Positions 44,577 through 55,490 of a stretch of DNA of 64,000 bases are shown here, one piece after another. The stretch's first letter is position 1. Each line of letters starts with the position of its first letter. Source of the stretch: Telopea speciosissima (lineage: Eukaryota > Streptophyta > Magnoliopsida > Proteales > Proteaceae). The DNA is taken from assembly GCF_018873765.1 (NCBI RefSeq), contig NC_057925.1, positions 21,339,568 through 21,403,567 on the forward strand, given 5' to 3'. Made by a program: the position numbers and the translations under genes. The notes under the pieces are model-generated. The model saw only the letters and a program-made list of their open reading frames with translations. It searched no databases and was not told the DNA's origin.

Positions 44577-45981
44577 AATTTAGTACACCCTCTAGAAAGG
44601 TGGAAAGGACCGGGAAAGCATTGGGTTACTCATAAGGATGTGTCATCCTCATATTAAACTGAGAAACCCATTGGTTTACTCATAAGAAATTGTCAACCAA
44701 TTTCATTTTCCATTACATATACGATCTAATATTATAGTACCTAACACCACCCCCTGGAAAGATTAAAAAAAAAATAGAGGGATCGTTACGAATTGTTATC
44801 TTTTTTTGTTACAGTACGGTGCTGTAACGTATTATGCGGCGTTGCAGAGACCATGTGGCATAGCAGACCCCATATGGTATACATGACCTTTGCAACCACC
44901 GCATGATGCGATACATCACCGTGCTGTAACAAGGGAGGATAAAAATTGGATCGTTACCATGTCATAGTACTTCACCATTACCACTGCTGGGAGTATGATG
45001 AGACGTAGAACTGTGGAAGATGACATATAACCCATTATAATCAATGTTGGATTAAAGAGGTGCGGTGCAGGTTTGATGTCGAGGAAAGAAAATGATTGCT
45101 TTAAATGCTTTCCCCACTCAATATCTCTATTGGACGAAATGTCCCACTTTCTTGTCTTGCAATTCTCCCTTCCGGAAAGAACAAAGTCATGATGGTTATC
45201 TCTCATCTCAATTGGCTCAAAAGCTAGCCAAAGTTTTTACCAAAAAAAAAAAAAGCTAGCCAAAGTGATTTTCCTACCTACAATACCATACCACTACTAT
45301 TAAATATAAGAAAATAAAAGTCCATCTCTCACCTTTCGGAATTACTTTATTATTTTCTATATCTTACTTTTAATATATGGGATCCTATATTCCTATATGA
45401 ATGATATCTTTTTAAAGACACCTATTATGGTGTGGACAGATTCCATATTAATTATACTAACAACATGGGGAACCCTCTCCTCCTTGCATTTTAATTGTAT
45501 GGACTGTTTCATTAGGTATAAATTAAAGGTGATGGTTCCTTAAAGATGCTAGTGTGGGGAGAAATTCACAAGCCATAATAATAGTTGTCTTGAAAATGGT
45601 ATCATCCATACGAGATCTGTAGACATCTTGTTATTTCGTTACCTCATAACATGCTAGGTGATGATGATTAAGGTGTTCTAAAAATGTTGTGGGAGTCATT
45701 ATATATAGTTCTGAAAGTCCTCGTGCACCCAACAAATGTTCCAAATCCGTAGGATTAAAAATGAAGAAAAATAAGTTTTTAATAATTATTATAGGTGAGC
45801 CCTTGCCCAAACCCAAAAACTAGGTCTGGCCTTGGTTCAAGGTCATTCTTGAATTAGGCCTAACATTGGTTCAAGATTATTCTTGAACAAAGCCTAAACC
45901 CCTATGGTCAGCCTAAATCAGCCAAGTTCACTCGCTTTGGGCCGTCATGTAATGAGAATCCATTGGTGTCGTTGATTGGTT
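44577..45981. other. Intergenic, no gene seen
   Basis: AT-rich DNA with short unmatched open frames. Nothing bounded was recognised. Confidence 0.55.
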
Positions 45982-45986
45982 GGTTG

Positions 45987-46631
45987 TGTTGCGCCAAAAA
46001 ATTATCCGGTGGTTCTTTCGAGTGCCGTAACCTGCAAAAGGACCTGGGTGACAAAGGAGAACCGGTGTGGTTCAGGCCTAGGATTCTCCGATGCCTAAGT
46101 TAGATCTCTCTGAGCAAACAGATGAATGATAGAATTCAAGATGGGTTGATGGGGTAGAGTACCTTCTCATTTATAGTAGAGTGTGGCGGTGTGGAGAGTC
46201 CCAGTTGATGACAAGTAACCCTCGTAGTAGATAGAGTTCTTAGGTACTAGGATTCTTCTCTTGGTTGGTTGTTCCCCTATGGGAGATAGAGTCCCGGTAG
46301 GGTAGATGTTCCTGGTGGATAGACATTTAAACGTCTTAGTGTGTTGGATAAGATCTTTGGTGCTTGAGTCCATCTGGGACTATGTTGCTGGTAGGCGGTG
46401 CCCTGTACCCATGAGATGATGTATATCTTGTTGTTGGCGGTAGTAGCCCGTAGTACCTGGACTTCCTTGTTGATGGTAGTAGCCAGTAGTACCTGGACTT
46501 AGTCCTTGATGGTAGTAGCCCGTACAGGCCAATCGAGTGAAATGTAAGGTAGCCGGCTTTGGGATGGTCTTCCTACTTGGGTCGGGACACATGGCAGCCT
46601 CTGATTGGTTGGTGTGATTTTAGATTTATCA
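45987..46631 (-). repeat. 3' LTR of the rearranged element
   Basis: 645 bp. Reading minus, it starts TGATAAATC right after the PPT and ends GCAACA. TATAAATG lies at 46176-46169. A short run of near-identical GGTAGTAGCC/CCTGGACTT units lies at 46437-46530. Confidence 0.88.
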
Positions 46632-46648
46632 TTTGCCCCCCACTCTCT
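46632..46648 (-). promoter_or_regulatory. Polypurine tract of the rearranged element
   Basis: On the minus strand AGAGTGGGGGGCAAA precedes the LTR start TGATAAA. The same junction occurs at 48943-48960 in unit B. Confidence 0.75.
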
Positions 46649-46904
46649 TGGATCAAAATGTCTAAGAGAGTAGACTTTGCATTTTTTCTTTGAAGCTTTG
46701 TCTCCCTTGCTCTCCTCTAGTCTCTTCCTTTATTGGCTATTGGCCCTTGGCCTTCCTAATGGCTTGCCTAGCCTTGGCCTACTTAGTGTCGCTTCCTACT
46801 TTTGATGTTTACAGTTGAATTCTTGCTTCCCTTCTGAGTGTTGTTGTTCCTCGTCCTTCGTATGTGGCAGATAGGCCTTGGTAGTCGTTCAACCTTAGTG
46901 GCCT

Positions 46905-47450
46905 TGAGCCTTGGTGGTCTACGGACCTTGGTGGCATTGTGCCTTGGTGGTCTACGGACCTTGGTGGCATTGCGCCTTGGTGGTCTACGGACCTTGGTGG
47001 CATTGTGCCTTGGGGGTCTGTGGACCTTGGTGGCCTTACGCCTCGGTGGTCCGTGGACCTTGGAGGCCTTATGCCTTTATGGTTCCTGGACCTTGGTGGT
47101 CTGCGGACCTTGGTGGCATTGCGCCTTGGTGGTCAACGGACCTTTGTGGCATTGAGCCTTGGTGGTCTATGGACCTTAGTGGCATTGAGCCTTGGTGGTC
47201 TACGGACCTTGGTGGCATTGAGCTTTGGTGGTCTACGGACCTTGGTGACATTGCGCCTTGGTGGTCTACGGACCTTGGTGACATTGTGCCTTGGTGGTCT
47301 ACGGACCTTGGTGGCATTGTGCCTTGGTGGTCTACGGACCTTGGTGGCATTGCGCCTTGGTTTTCTACGGACCTTGGTGGCATTGCGCCTTGTTGGTCTA
47401 CGGACCTTGATGGCATTGTGCCTTGGTGGTCTACGGACCTTGGTGCTTGA
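46905..47450. repeat. 33-bp minisatellite array A, about 16 copies
   Basis: Tandem 33-bp units built from GGTCTACGGACCTTGGTGGC followed by ATTGTGCCTTGGT. Because 33 is a multiple of three, several frames stay open on both strands, giving long 11-residue-repeat peptides. These are not evidence of protein coding. Location is between integrase and PPT. Confidence 0.93.
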
Positions 47451-47599
47451 AAGTGCTAAAGTAGACGGCAAAAGTAGACGGATGTAGCCCCGAATAAACT
47501 ATTTACTTCAAACTCCCAAAAAATTTCAAATCATTCTAGAAAATAGAATGTGATACTAGCTGAAAGTCGACTACTGCTACTCTACTGGTAGTATTTCTT

Positions 47600-48288
47600 C
47601 AGATGCTCTGAGTTCCAGGCACGGTCTACCTTCTTGCCCCCCGTAGTTTTCAAGCAGTAAGTCCCTGGACATATTTGCTTGAAAATTATGTAGGGTCCTT
47701 CCTAGTTGGTCGTCAGCTTGCCCTCCTTACTTGGTTGTGATGCTCTAGCCCTCCTTAACTCTTTCTAGCAGTGTTCTATTTATCACCTCCACCTGACCAT
47801 TGGCCTGTGGGTAGGCAACTGATGTAGGCCGATTGCCAATGTTATAGAGTTGGCAAAAAGCCTTGAACTTTGGATGTCAATTTGGTGGTCGGTAGATGGG
47901 ATACTAGGGCGAACAATTGACATTGCTCTCAAGTCTTGGCATACTCTATGGCTTCTTCTTGCATCCGTGGCCAGTAGAACCCCTGGCGGAGGACTTTGTA
48001 GGCTAGTGCTCGCCCTCCCATGTGGCTTCCACATATCCCCTCATGGACCTCTGCCAGGGCGTACTTGGCTCCCTTGGGTCCTAGGCACCTAAGTAGTGGT
48101 GCAGTGACCCCCCTCTTGTATAGTACCCCGTCCATGATCGTGTACCTTGCAGCTCTCATCCTTATCTTCCTTGCCTCGACCTTGTCCCCTTGTGGGACGT
48201 CAATCTGTAGATAGTTGATTATAGGATCCATCCAGCTTGGCCCTTCCTCAATCTCGACCCTTGGTATTTGAACTATCTCGAACTCCAT
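47600..48288 (-). pseudogene. Integrase remnant A of the rearranged element
   Basis: Zinc-binding part: ARYTIMDGVLYKRGVTAPLL, EVHEGICGSHMGGRALA and KVLRQGFYWPRMQEEAIEYA (48288-47930). The frame then joins the core's far end: KFKAFCQLYNIGNRPTSVAY, PQANGQVEVINRTLLERVK (about 47877-47740). The intervening part with the first two catalytic aspartates is deleted. Stops follow. The family is Tat by sequence style. Confidence 0.85.
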
Positions 48289-48359
48289 GAACTTCTCAGA
48301 CTCTGCCTCTAAACCTCAAACTCGCGTCAAATATGACGTCACGTACTTCCCCCTTTTTT

Positions 48360-48840
48360 TTTTTTTTTTGATATTGACTCGAATTGGTCTTTGGCCACAG
48401 ACACATCTTTGCTCGAACCTCGGACCTTGGCCTTGAACCTCGAACCTCGTCCATGCCCATGGCCTGTCGCCTACGGCACTTAGCCATGGCCCTTTTTTTC
48501 TTTTTTCCTTTTTTTTTTTGTTTGTGACTCTATTTAATCTTTGGCCACAGACACATCTTTGCTCGAACCTTAACCTCAAACCCTTGCGAACTTCAACCTC
48601 AGACCTCAGACCTCGAACCTCGAACCTCGTCCCTACCCATGGCCTGTCGCCTATGGGCCTTAGCCATGGCCCCTTTTTTTTTGTGACTCGATTTGATCTT
48701 TGGCCACGGACACATCTTTGCTCAAACCTTGACCGCGAACTCTCGTGAACTCCGACCTCGGACCTCGAACCTCGAACCTCATCCATACCCATGGCCTGTC
48801 GCCTCGGCCCTTAGCCTCGTCCATGCCCATGGCTTGTTTC
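48360..48840. repeat. 150-160 bp tandem repeat, about 3 copies
   Basis: Three diverged copies each contain GGCCACAGACACATCTTTGC, GAACCTCGAACCTCGTCC, CCCATGGCCTGTCGCC and a poly(T) tract. One copy of the same unit is present in unit B near 50770-50930. Confidence 0.8.
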
Positions 48841-48843
48841 CTG

Positions 48844-48942
48844 TCGAGTGAAATGTAAGGTAGCCGGCTTTGGGATGGTCTTCCTACTTAGGCCGGGACA
48901 CGTGGTGGCCTCTGATTGGTTGGTGTGATTTTGGTTTTATCA
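48844..48942 (-). repeat. LTR fragment (first 99 bp) between units
   Basis: Starts TGATAAAACC after its own PPT and breaks off after the GCTACCTTACATTTCACTCG motif. It marks the junction between the two tandem internal units. Confidence 0.8.
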
Positions 48943-49159
48943 TTTGCCCCCCACTCTCTTGGATCAGAATATCCAAGAGAGTAGACATTGCAGTTTTTAC
49001 TTTGAAGCTTTGTCTCCCTTGCTCTCCTCTAGTCTCTTCCTTTCTTGGCTCTTGGCCCTTGGACTTCCCGATGGCTTGCCTAGCCTTGGCCTACTTAGTG
49101 TCATTTTCTACTTTTGATGTTTACGGTTGAATTCTTGCTTCCCTTCTAGGTGTTATGTG

Positions 49160-49890
49160 GCAAATAGACCTTGGTAGTCATTCAACCTTAGTGGCCTTGA
49201 GCCTTGATGGTCATCGAACCTTGGTGGCCTTGAGTCTTGGGGGTCTGTGTACCTTGGTTGCCTTACGCCTCGGTGGTCCGTGGACCTTGGGGGTTTTGTA
49301 CCTTGATGGTTCCTAGACCTTGGTGGTCTGTGGACCTTGGTGGCTTTGTACCTTGGTGATCTACGGACCTTGGTGTCATTGCACCTTGGTGGTCTATGGA
49401 CCTTGGTGGCATTGTGCCTTAGTGGTCTATGGACCTTGGTGGTCTACGGATAGTGGTGGCATTGAGCCTTGGTGGTCTACGAACCTTGGTGGCATTGAGC
49501 CTTGGTGGTCTACGGACCTTGGTGGCATTGCACCTTGGTGGTCTATGAACCTTAATGGCATAGAGCCTTGGTGGTCTACAGACCTTGGTGGCATTGCGCC
49601 TTGGTGGTCAACGGACCTTGATGGCATTGAACCTTGGTGGTCTACGGACCTTGGTGGCATTGAGCCTTGGTGGTCTACGGACCTTGGTGGCATTGCGCCT
49701 TGGTGGTCTACGGACCTTGGTGGCATTGTGCCTTGGTGGTCTACGGACCTTGGTGGCATTGCGCCTTGGTGGTCTACGGACCTTGGTGGCATTGTGCCTT
49801 GGTGGTCTACGGACCTTGGTGGCATTGTGCCTTGGTGGTCTACGGACCTTGATGGCATTGTGCCTTGGTGGTCTACAGACCTTGGTGCTT
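49160..49890. repeat. 33-bp minisatellite array B, about 20 copies
   Basis: Same 33-bp unit as array A. The best-ordered part is 49440-49885; the left edge is more degenerate. It sits in the equivalent place in the second internal unit, so the arrays have expanded or changed since duplication. Confidence 0.9.
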
Positions 49891-49999
49891 GAAAGTGCTG
49901 AAGTAGACAACAAAAGTAGACGGATGTAGCCCCGAACAAACTATTTACTTCAAACTCCCAAAAAAAAGTCGACTACTACTACTCTACTGGTAGTATTTC

Positions 50000-50633
50000 T
50001 TCAGATGCTCTGAGTTCCAGGCACGGCCTACCTTCTTACCCCCCAAAGTTTTCAAGCGGTAAGTCCCTGGACATATTTGCTTAAAAATTATGTAGGGTCC
50101 TTCCTAGTTGGTCATCAGCTTGCCCTCCTTCCTTGGCTGTGATGCTCTAGCCCTCCTTAACTCTTTCTAGCAGTGTTCTGTTTGTCACCTCCACCTGACC
50201 ATTGGCCTGTGGGCAGACTACTGATACATGCCGATAGTTAATGTTGTAGAGTTGGCAAAAAGCCTTGAACTTTGGATGTCAATTTGGTGGTCGGTAGATG
50301 GGATACTGGGGCGAGCAATTGACATTGTTTGTAACTCTTGGCATACTGTATGGCTTCTTCTTGCATCCGTGTCCAGTAGAACCCCTGGTGGAGGATTTTG
50401 TAGGGTAGCGCTCGCCCTCCCATGTGGCTTTCGCATATCCCCTCATGGACCTCTGCCAGGGCGTATTTGGCTCCCTTGGGTCCTAGGCACCTGAGTAGTG
50501 GTGCAGTGATCCCTCTCTTGTATAGTACCCAGTCCATGATCGTGTACCTTGTAGCTCTCATCCTTATCTTCCTTGCCTCGACCTTGTCCCCTTGTGGGAC
50601 GTCGTTCCATAGGTAGTTGAGTATAGGGTCCAT
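50000..50633 (-). pseudogene. Integrase remnant B of the rearranged element
   Basis: Second copy of the integrase remnant: ATRYTIMDWVLYKRGITAPL and EVHEGICESHMGGRALPYKI, then YKQCQ and SHLPTTKLTSKVQGF. It has the same internal deletion of the catalytic core as remnant A. Confidence 0.85.
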
Positions 50634-50964
50634 CCAGCTTGGCCCTTCCTCAATCTCGACCCTTGGTATTCGAACCTTGGTATTCGAACTATCTCGAACT
50701 CCATGAACTTCTCAGACTCTGCCTCTAAACCTCGAACTCGCATTAAATATGACGTCTTGTAGTTCCCCTTTTTTGTTTTTTGTGACTCGATTTGATCTTT
50801 GGCCATGGACACATCTTTGCTTGAACTTTGACCTCGAACCCTCGTGAACTTTGGCCTTGGACCTCGGACCTCGACCTCGAACCTCGTCCATGCCCATGGC
50901 CTGTCGCCTACGGCCCTTAGCCATGGCCCTTTTTTTCTCGGTTGGCCACCTTACTTCGCGTCAA

Positions 50965-51498
50965 ACCCGGCTACCTTACATTTCACTCGATTGGCCCATA
51001 TGGGCTACTACCATCAAGGACCAAGTCCAGGTACTATGGGCTACTACCATCAACAAGGAAGTCTAGGTATTACGGGCTACTACCGCCAACAACAAGATAT
51101 ACATCATCTCATGGGTACAGAGCACCTCCTACCAGCAACATAGTCCCAAATGGACTTAAGCACCAAGGATCTTATCCAACACACTAAGATGTTTAAATGT
51201 CTGTCCACCAGGAACATCTACCCTACCGGAACTCTCTCTCCCGTAGGGGAACAACCAACCAAGAGAAGAATCCTAGTACCTAGGAACTCTATCTACTATG
51301 AGGGTTACTCATCATCAACTGGGACTCTCCACACCGCCACACTCTACTATAAATGAGAAGGTACTCTACCCCGTCAACCCATCTTGAATTCTATCATTCA
51401 TCTGTTTGCTCAGAGAGATCTAACTTAGGCATCGGAGAGTCCTAGGCCGGAACCACACCGGTTCTCCTTTGTCACCTAGGTCCTTTGGCAGGTTATGG
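50965..51498 (+). repeat. Inverted LTR fragment
   Basis: Plus-oriented, 5'-truncated LTR of the same family, including the ACTATAAATGAG TATA region near 51345. It directly faces the minus-strand 5' LTR, giving an inverted repeat of about 500 bp per arm centred near 51530. Confidence 0.88.
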
Positions 51499-51515
51499 CC
51501 CATAGACGGCACCAA
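51499..51515 (-). promoter_or_regulatory. Primer-binding site of the rearranged element
   Basis: Minus-strand TTGGTGCCGTCTATGGG lies two bases after the LTR end GCAACA, a classic position and TGG start. Confidence 0.75.
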
Positions 51516-51517
51516 TC

Positions 51518-52478
51518 TGTTGCATCAGGAAATCGTACAGGGGTCCCTCGCATGCCATAACTTGCAAAAGGACCAGAGTGACAAAGGAGAACCGGTGTGG
51601 TTCCGGCCTAGGACTCTCCGATGCCTAAGTTAGATCTCTCTGAGCAAACAGATGAATGATAGAATTCAAGATGGGTTGATGGGGTAGAGTACCTTCTCAT
51701 TTATAGTAGAGTGTGGTGGTGTGGAGAGTCCCAGTTGATGACGAGTAACCCTCATAGTAGATAGAGTTCCTAGGTACTAGGATTCTTCTCTTGGTTGGTT
51801 GTTCCCCTACAGGAGATAGAGTCCCGTTAGGGTAGATGTTCCTGGTGGATAGACATTTAAACGTCTTAGTGTGTTGGAATAGATCCTTGGTGCTTAAGTC
51901 CATCTGGGACTATGTTGCTGGTAGGCGGTGTCTTGTACCCATGAGATGATGTATATCTTGTTGTTGGCGGTAGTAGCCCGTAGTACCTGGACTTGGTCCT
52001 TGATGGTAGTAGCCCGTACAGGCCAATCGAGTGAAATGTAAGGTAGCCGGTTTTGGGATGGTCTTCCTACTTGGGCCGGGACACATGGCTTGGTACTAGG
52101 ATTCTTCTCTTGGTTGGTTGCCCCTATGGGAGATAGAGTCCTAGTAGGGTAGATGTTCCTGGTGGACAAACATTTAAACGTCTTAGTGTGTTGGATAAGA
52201 TCCTTGGTGCTTGAGTCCATCTAGGACTATGTTGCTGGTAGGCGGTGCCCTGTACCCATGAGATGATGTATATCTTGTTGTTGACGGTAGTAGCCCGTAG
52301 TACCTGGACTTCCTTGTTGATGGTAGTAGCCCGTAGTACCTGGACTTGGTCCTTGATGGTAGTAGCCCATAAGGGCCAATCGAGTGACATGTAAGATAGC
52401 CAGCTTTGGGATGGTCTTCCTACTTGGGCCTGGACACGTGGCGGCCTCTGGTTGGTTGGTGTGATTTTGGGTTTATCA
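51518..52478 (-). repeat. 5' LTR of the rearranged element
   Basis: 961 bp, longer than the 3' LTR because about 320 bp are duplicated internally (GGTACTAGGATTCTTCTCTT at 51773 and 52093). TATAAATG lies near 51705-51698. Confidence 0.85.
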
Positions 52479-52483
52479 GGTTG

Positions 52484-53582
52484 ACTAGGTGTCGATGTCG
52501 TTTATAGTTCATTACAAGTTGGATATTCTATTGCGACACCGAACTCTAGGTGTTGCAAAATATTGGACTTTTAAGTCCGAACCAACTTGTGCATTGGCCT
52601 TATCTCACTATTGCCAACCAAGAGACTTACCTAGACCTTGCTAATGACTATAGAGTATGTGATGGAAACCACTAATGGAATTGACATCCACCACATCCTT
52701 AATCTTGATTGCATGCATTGGTGGAGTTTACTTACTTCCATTTTAGTCATTATCTAACCTAATTCTCGTAAGATGAAGGAGATCTCTAAGAGTTTGGATG
52801 ATGAAACATTGTCTTGGATGTGGTGGGTAACACCCTAGGCTATAAATAAGAAATCCCTCAGAGTTTTATAAGATCTTAAAAATACTCTCATCCCTATTAA
52901 GAGTTCCTAAGAGAGAAAGAGAGAAACTCTTCCTTGTTCGGTAAATCCCTCATTGTTGTGTAGACATGAGCTCCGCCAAACTTGAGTCTAGCCTGCTCTA
53001 ATACAATTTAAAAAAAAGAATTAGAGGTGCATTGATTGCGTTCATTTCAATTGTAGGACCAACCCATTCCAGCCAACCCAAATATAAGACAAGCAGGATC
53101 AAGTTAGCTAGGGATGGCATTTGAAGAAAATTTGACCCTTCTTTCTAGTTTCCTTGTGATATTGTCTATGAATTATGGTATTCCATGACATGCATAGGAG
53201 TTGGAGGCCTGGGCTCTCTTTTAAAGACTTCGAGACGTCAAGAATCAAGGATGGGAAGAAGTAGAAATCTGGATTAACTACAAGATTATGATTTCTTGGT
53301 TCCAAGGGGGGAAGGGCAGTCAAATTAACCTTATGATTTTTTTGTTGTTTTGTATGATATCTATCAGTTTTTGTTAACATTTAAATAAGTGGTGTCTATG
53401 AAAAAGGAAAGGAGGGTCATTTCAGTTGCTGATAGGATTGCTAAGCTCAGCTAGAGAAAGAGTGTGTTTGTTAATACTAATGTAAACTCAATATCTACTT
53501 AATTAAAGCTTTTTTGTTGGTTATCAAAAAAAAAAAAAAAGTTGAGCCATCTATGTATTTATATAGATGCACACATATTTTA
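52484..53582. other. Intergenic, no gene seen
   Basis: No recognisable gene or repeat structure. A poly(A) run at 53525-53540 may be the tail of an unidentified retroposon. Confidence 0.5.
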
Positions 53583-55490
53583 CATTTTTTTTTTTAAAAC
53601 CCGAATATTGCCTAGGACCCGGGGCAGTCCCTAAGATTTTATTAAAATGAAACACTAATAAAGATGAATACAGTGGGAAGGACATTCCCGCCTAACCCCA
53701 AACCCAATCACGAACAAAAGATAACAAGACAAAACACTCGATCACTCAAAGAAAGAGCTCCCAACCAGACCCAACCAAATATAAAGTTACAATCTTAACA
53801 CAGGAAGACCACTAGCATCCTCGCGAGAAATCCGCAAAAGATTCTGAGGTAAATTAATCTCTCCAAAAAACAACGAATCAGACGCCGATTCAAAAGCTAA
53901 ATTTGCTAGGTAATCTGCTGCCCTATTGCTTTCCGGTATGTAAAATAAATCATAGGCTTAAGAGCTTCAATCAAGTCCAAAACTTCCTAAAACCAGTACC
54001 ATCCTTTCCAAAAACCACATTTCCTTTTTGAAATGCAACGAATTGTAGCCACAGAATCCGAGCTGACATGGAACTCCCTAAACCCCATACTCGAACAGAG
54101 CTTCAACCTATCTCCCAACGCCTTAAGCTCAACGATGGAATTGGTACACTCACCATGGTATATTGCAAAGGCAGCTATAACACCTCCATCATTATTCCTA
54201 ATGATGCCCCCACCCCCACCTTCTCCAGGGTTGCCTTTGCAAGCTCCATCCACATTGAGCTTGACTGAGGAAAAAGGAGGACACCAGAATACTGGAATCG
54301 ACATTTTATAGGCTTTAGTGGGGTGAGCAATACCAAAGAATTGCAGAACAAGATTTTCCCTGAAAGAAGGGAACTTCACAAACGAAGAATAAAAGGGAAT
54401 CTCTTGCACCCAATTTCTAATTACCTCCACCAGGCAACTGGCTGCACGAGCCTTCTCCCCATGTCTACGATTATTTCTTTCTTTCTATAGTTCCCAAATT
54501 ATGAAAGAATGCAGCAATCCAATAATCACTCCACACAAGCTATCATCCTTGGCATGACTATGCAAAAATAATATTCTGCTCTGCACATCCTGCGATGGGA
54601 GAATCTCCACTTCACAAAGTTTAGAGAAGAAACTCCAAACCTTGGATGTCGTACCTCCTTCCACCAGACAATGATTCGTCGATTCACACTTGGGGTGACC
54701 ACAACATAGACATTTCGAAGCTAATGGTACCCCCATCCTCATGAAGGCGTGAGGCATCATCCATGGGGACTCCTCCACTCAAGACCTGCCAAGAGAAGAA
54801 CCCAATCTTGGTGGGGATCATACGATTCCACAACCATTTAGCAACTGGCTTTTCATCTGAAACAGTTTTGATTTCATTCCACAAGGATTTAGTGGAATAT
54901 TTACCATCCCTCGTTGGAGTACAAACAAGGGTATCCTCCTTGTCAGATAGAAAAAACTTACCATTCATCAGACTATCACGCACATTAACTGCATCAATTT
55001 AAAGAAGAACCTCTTTATTCTAAGTTCTATCCACACTAACAACATCTTTGACACGAATGGATAAGACAATTTGAAGGGCCCCATCTACATAATCTACCAA
55101 AGTCCCCCATTCCAACCAATTATCAAGCCAAAAGTTAATTTCTCCTTTTCCAATGAGCCACCGTGTTTTTGAGATCAAGAACTCTTTAAGCAGAAGAGCT
55201 CTTTTCCAAGAAAGCGACCCACCAGCCCGCAGACCTGCCAAAATTATATGCTCATTTTTCATAGAGTAATATCTCAACGATGTTTCCCACGTAGCAGAAA
55301 TGATCTGGTTGCTGTACGCATCGATTTGCACTAACTCGAATGATCTTCGTCTTTTATCTTCGAATATCTTGTCAGGTTTCTTCACAAAGAAGAACTACAT
55401 ACCACAAATCCCTAAGAATGGATGGAATCCCACAGAGAATACGATAGTGACTTGGAAAGCAATATTGAGAGTGAGGGAGACTAAATTCTA
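53583..55490 (-). pseudogene. LINE (L1-type), 5'-truncated, third element
   Basis: Distinct from copies A/B. From 5' to 3' on the minus strand: a pre-zinc-finger region (55385-55020: WETSLRYYSMKNEH, ISKTRWLIGKGEINFWLDNW), the zinc-binding domain (54983-54485: WLWNRMIPTKIGFFSWQVL, CLCCGHPKCESTNHCL), and RNase H (54430-53987: VKLNVDGACKGNPGEGGGGG, FHVSSDSVATI). A T run near 53587-53598 is the poly(A) end. Frames are broken twice. Truncation at 55490 is typical of incomplete LINE reverse transcription. Confidence 0.88.

Larger units (their letters stand above)
45987..52478 (-). mobile_element. Rearranged non-autonomous Tat-type element, 6.49 kb
   Basis: Minus-strand LTR element with the perfect duplication GGTTG at 45982-45986 and 52479-52483. 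In element order: 5' LTR (52478-51518), PBS (51515-51499), an inverted LTR fragment (51498-50965), integrase remnant B (50633-50000), 33-bp array B, PPT plus 99-bp LTR fragment (48942-48844), a 150-160 bp tandem region, integrase remnant A (48288-47600), 33-bp array A, PPT (46648-46632), 3' LTR (46631-45987). Gag, protease, RT and RNase H are missing. Both LTRs begin TGATAAA and end GCAACA. Confidence 0.9.

Noticed and set aside
46905-47487. Long open frames with 11-residue repeats (such as LVALRLGGLRT or MPPRSVDHQGA), also at 49320-49939
   Set aside because: Produced by a 33-bp tandem repeat; several frames on both strands are open at once and there is no domain or start context.
46905-49890. 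CRISPR-like regular repeats
   Set aside because: Units are contiguous without unique spacers and the DNA is plant nuclear.
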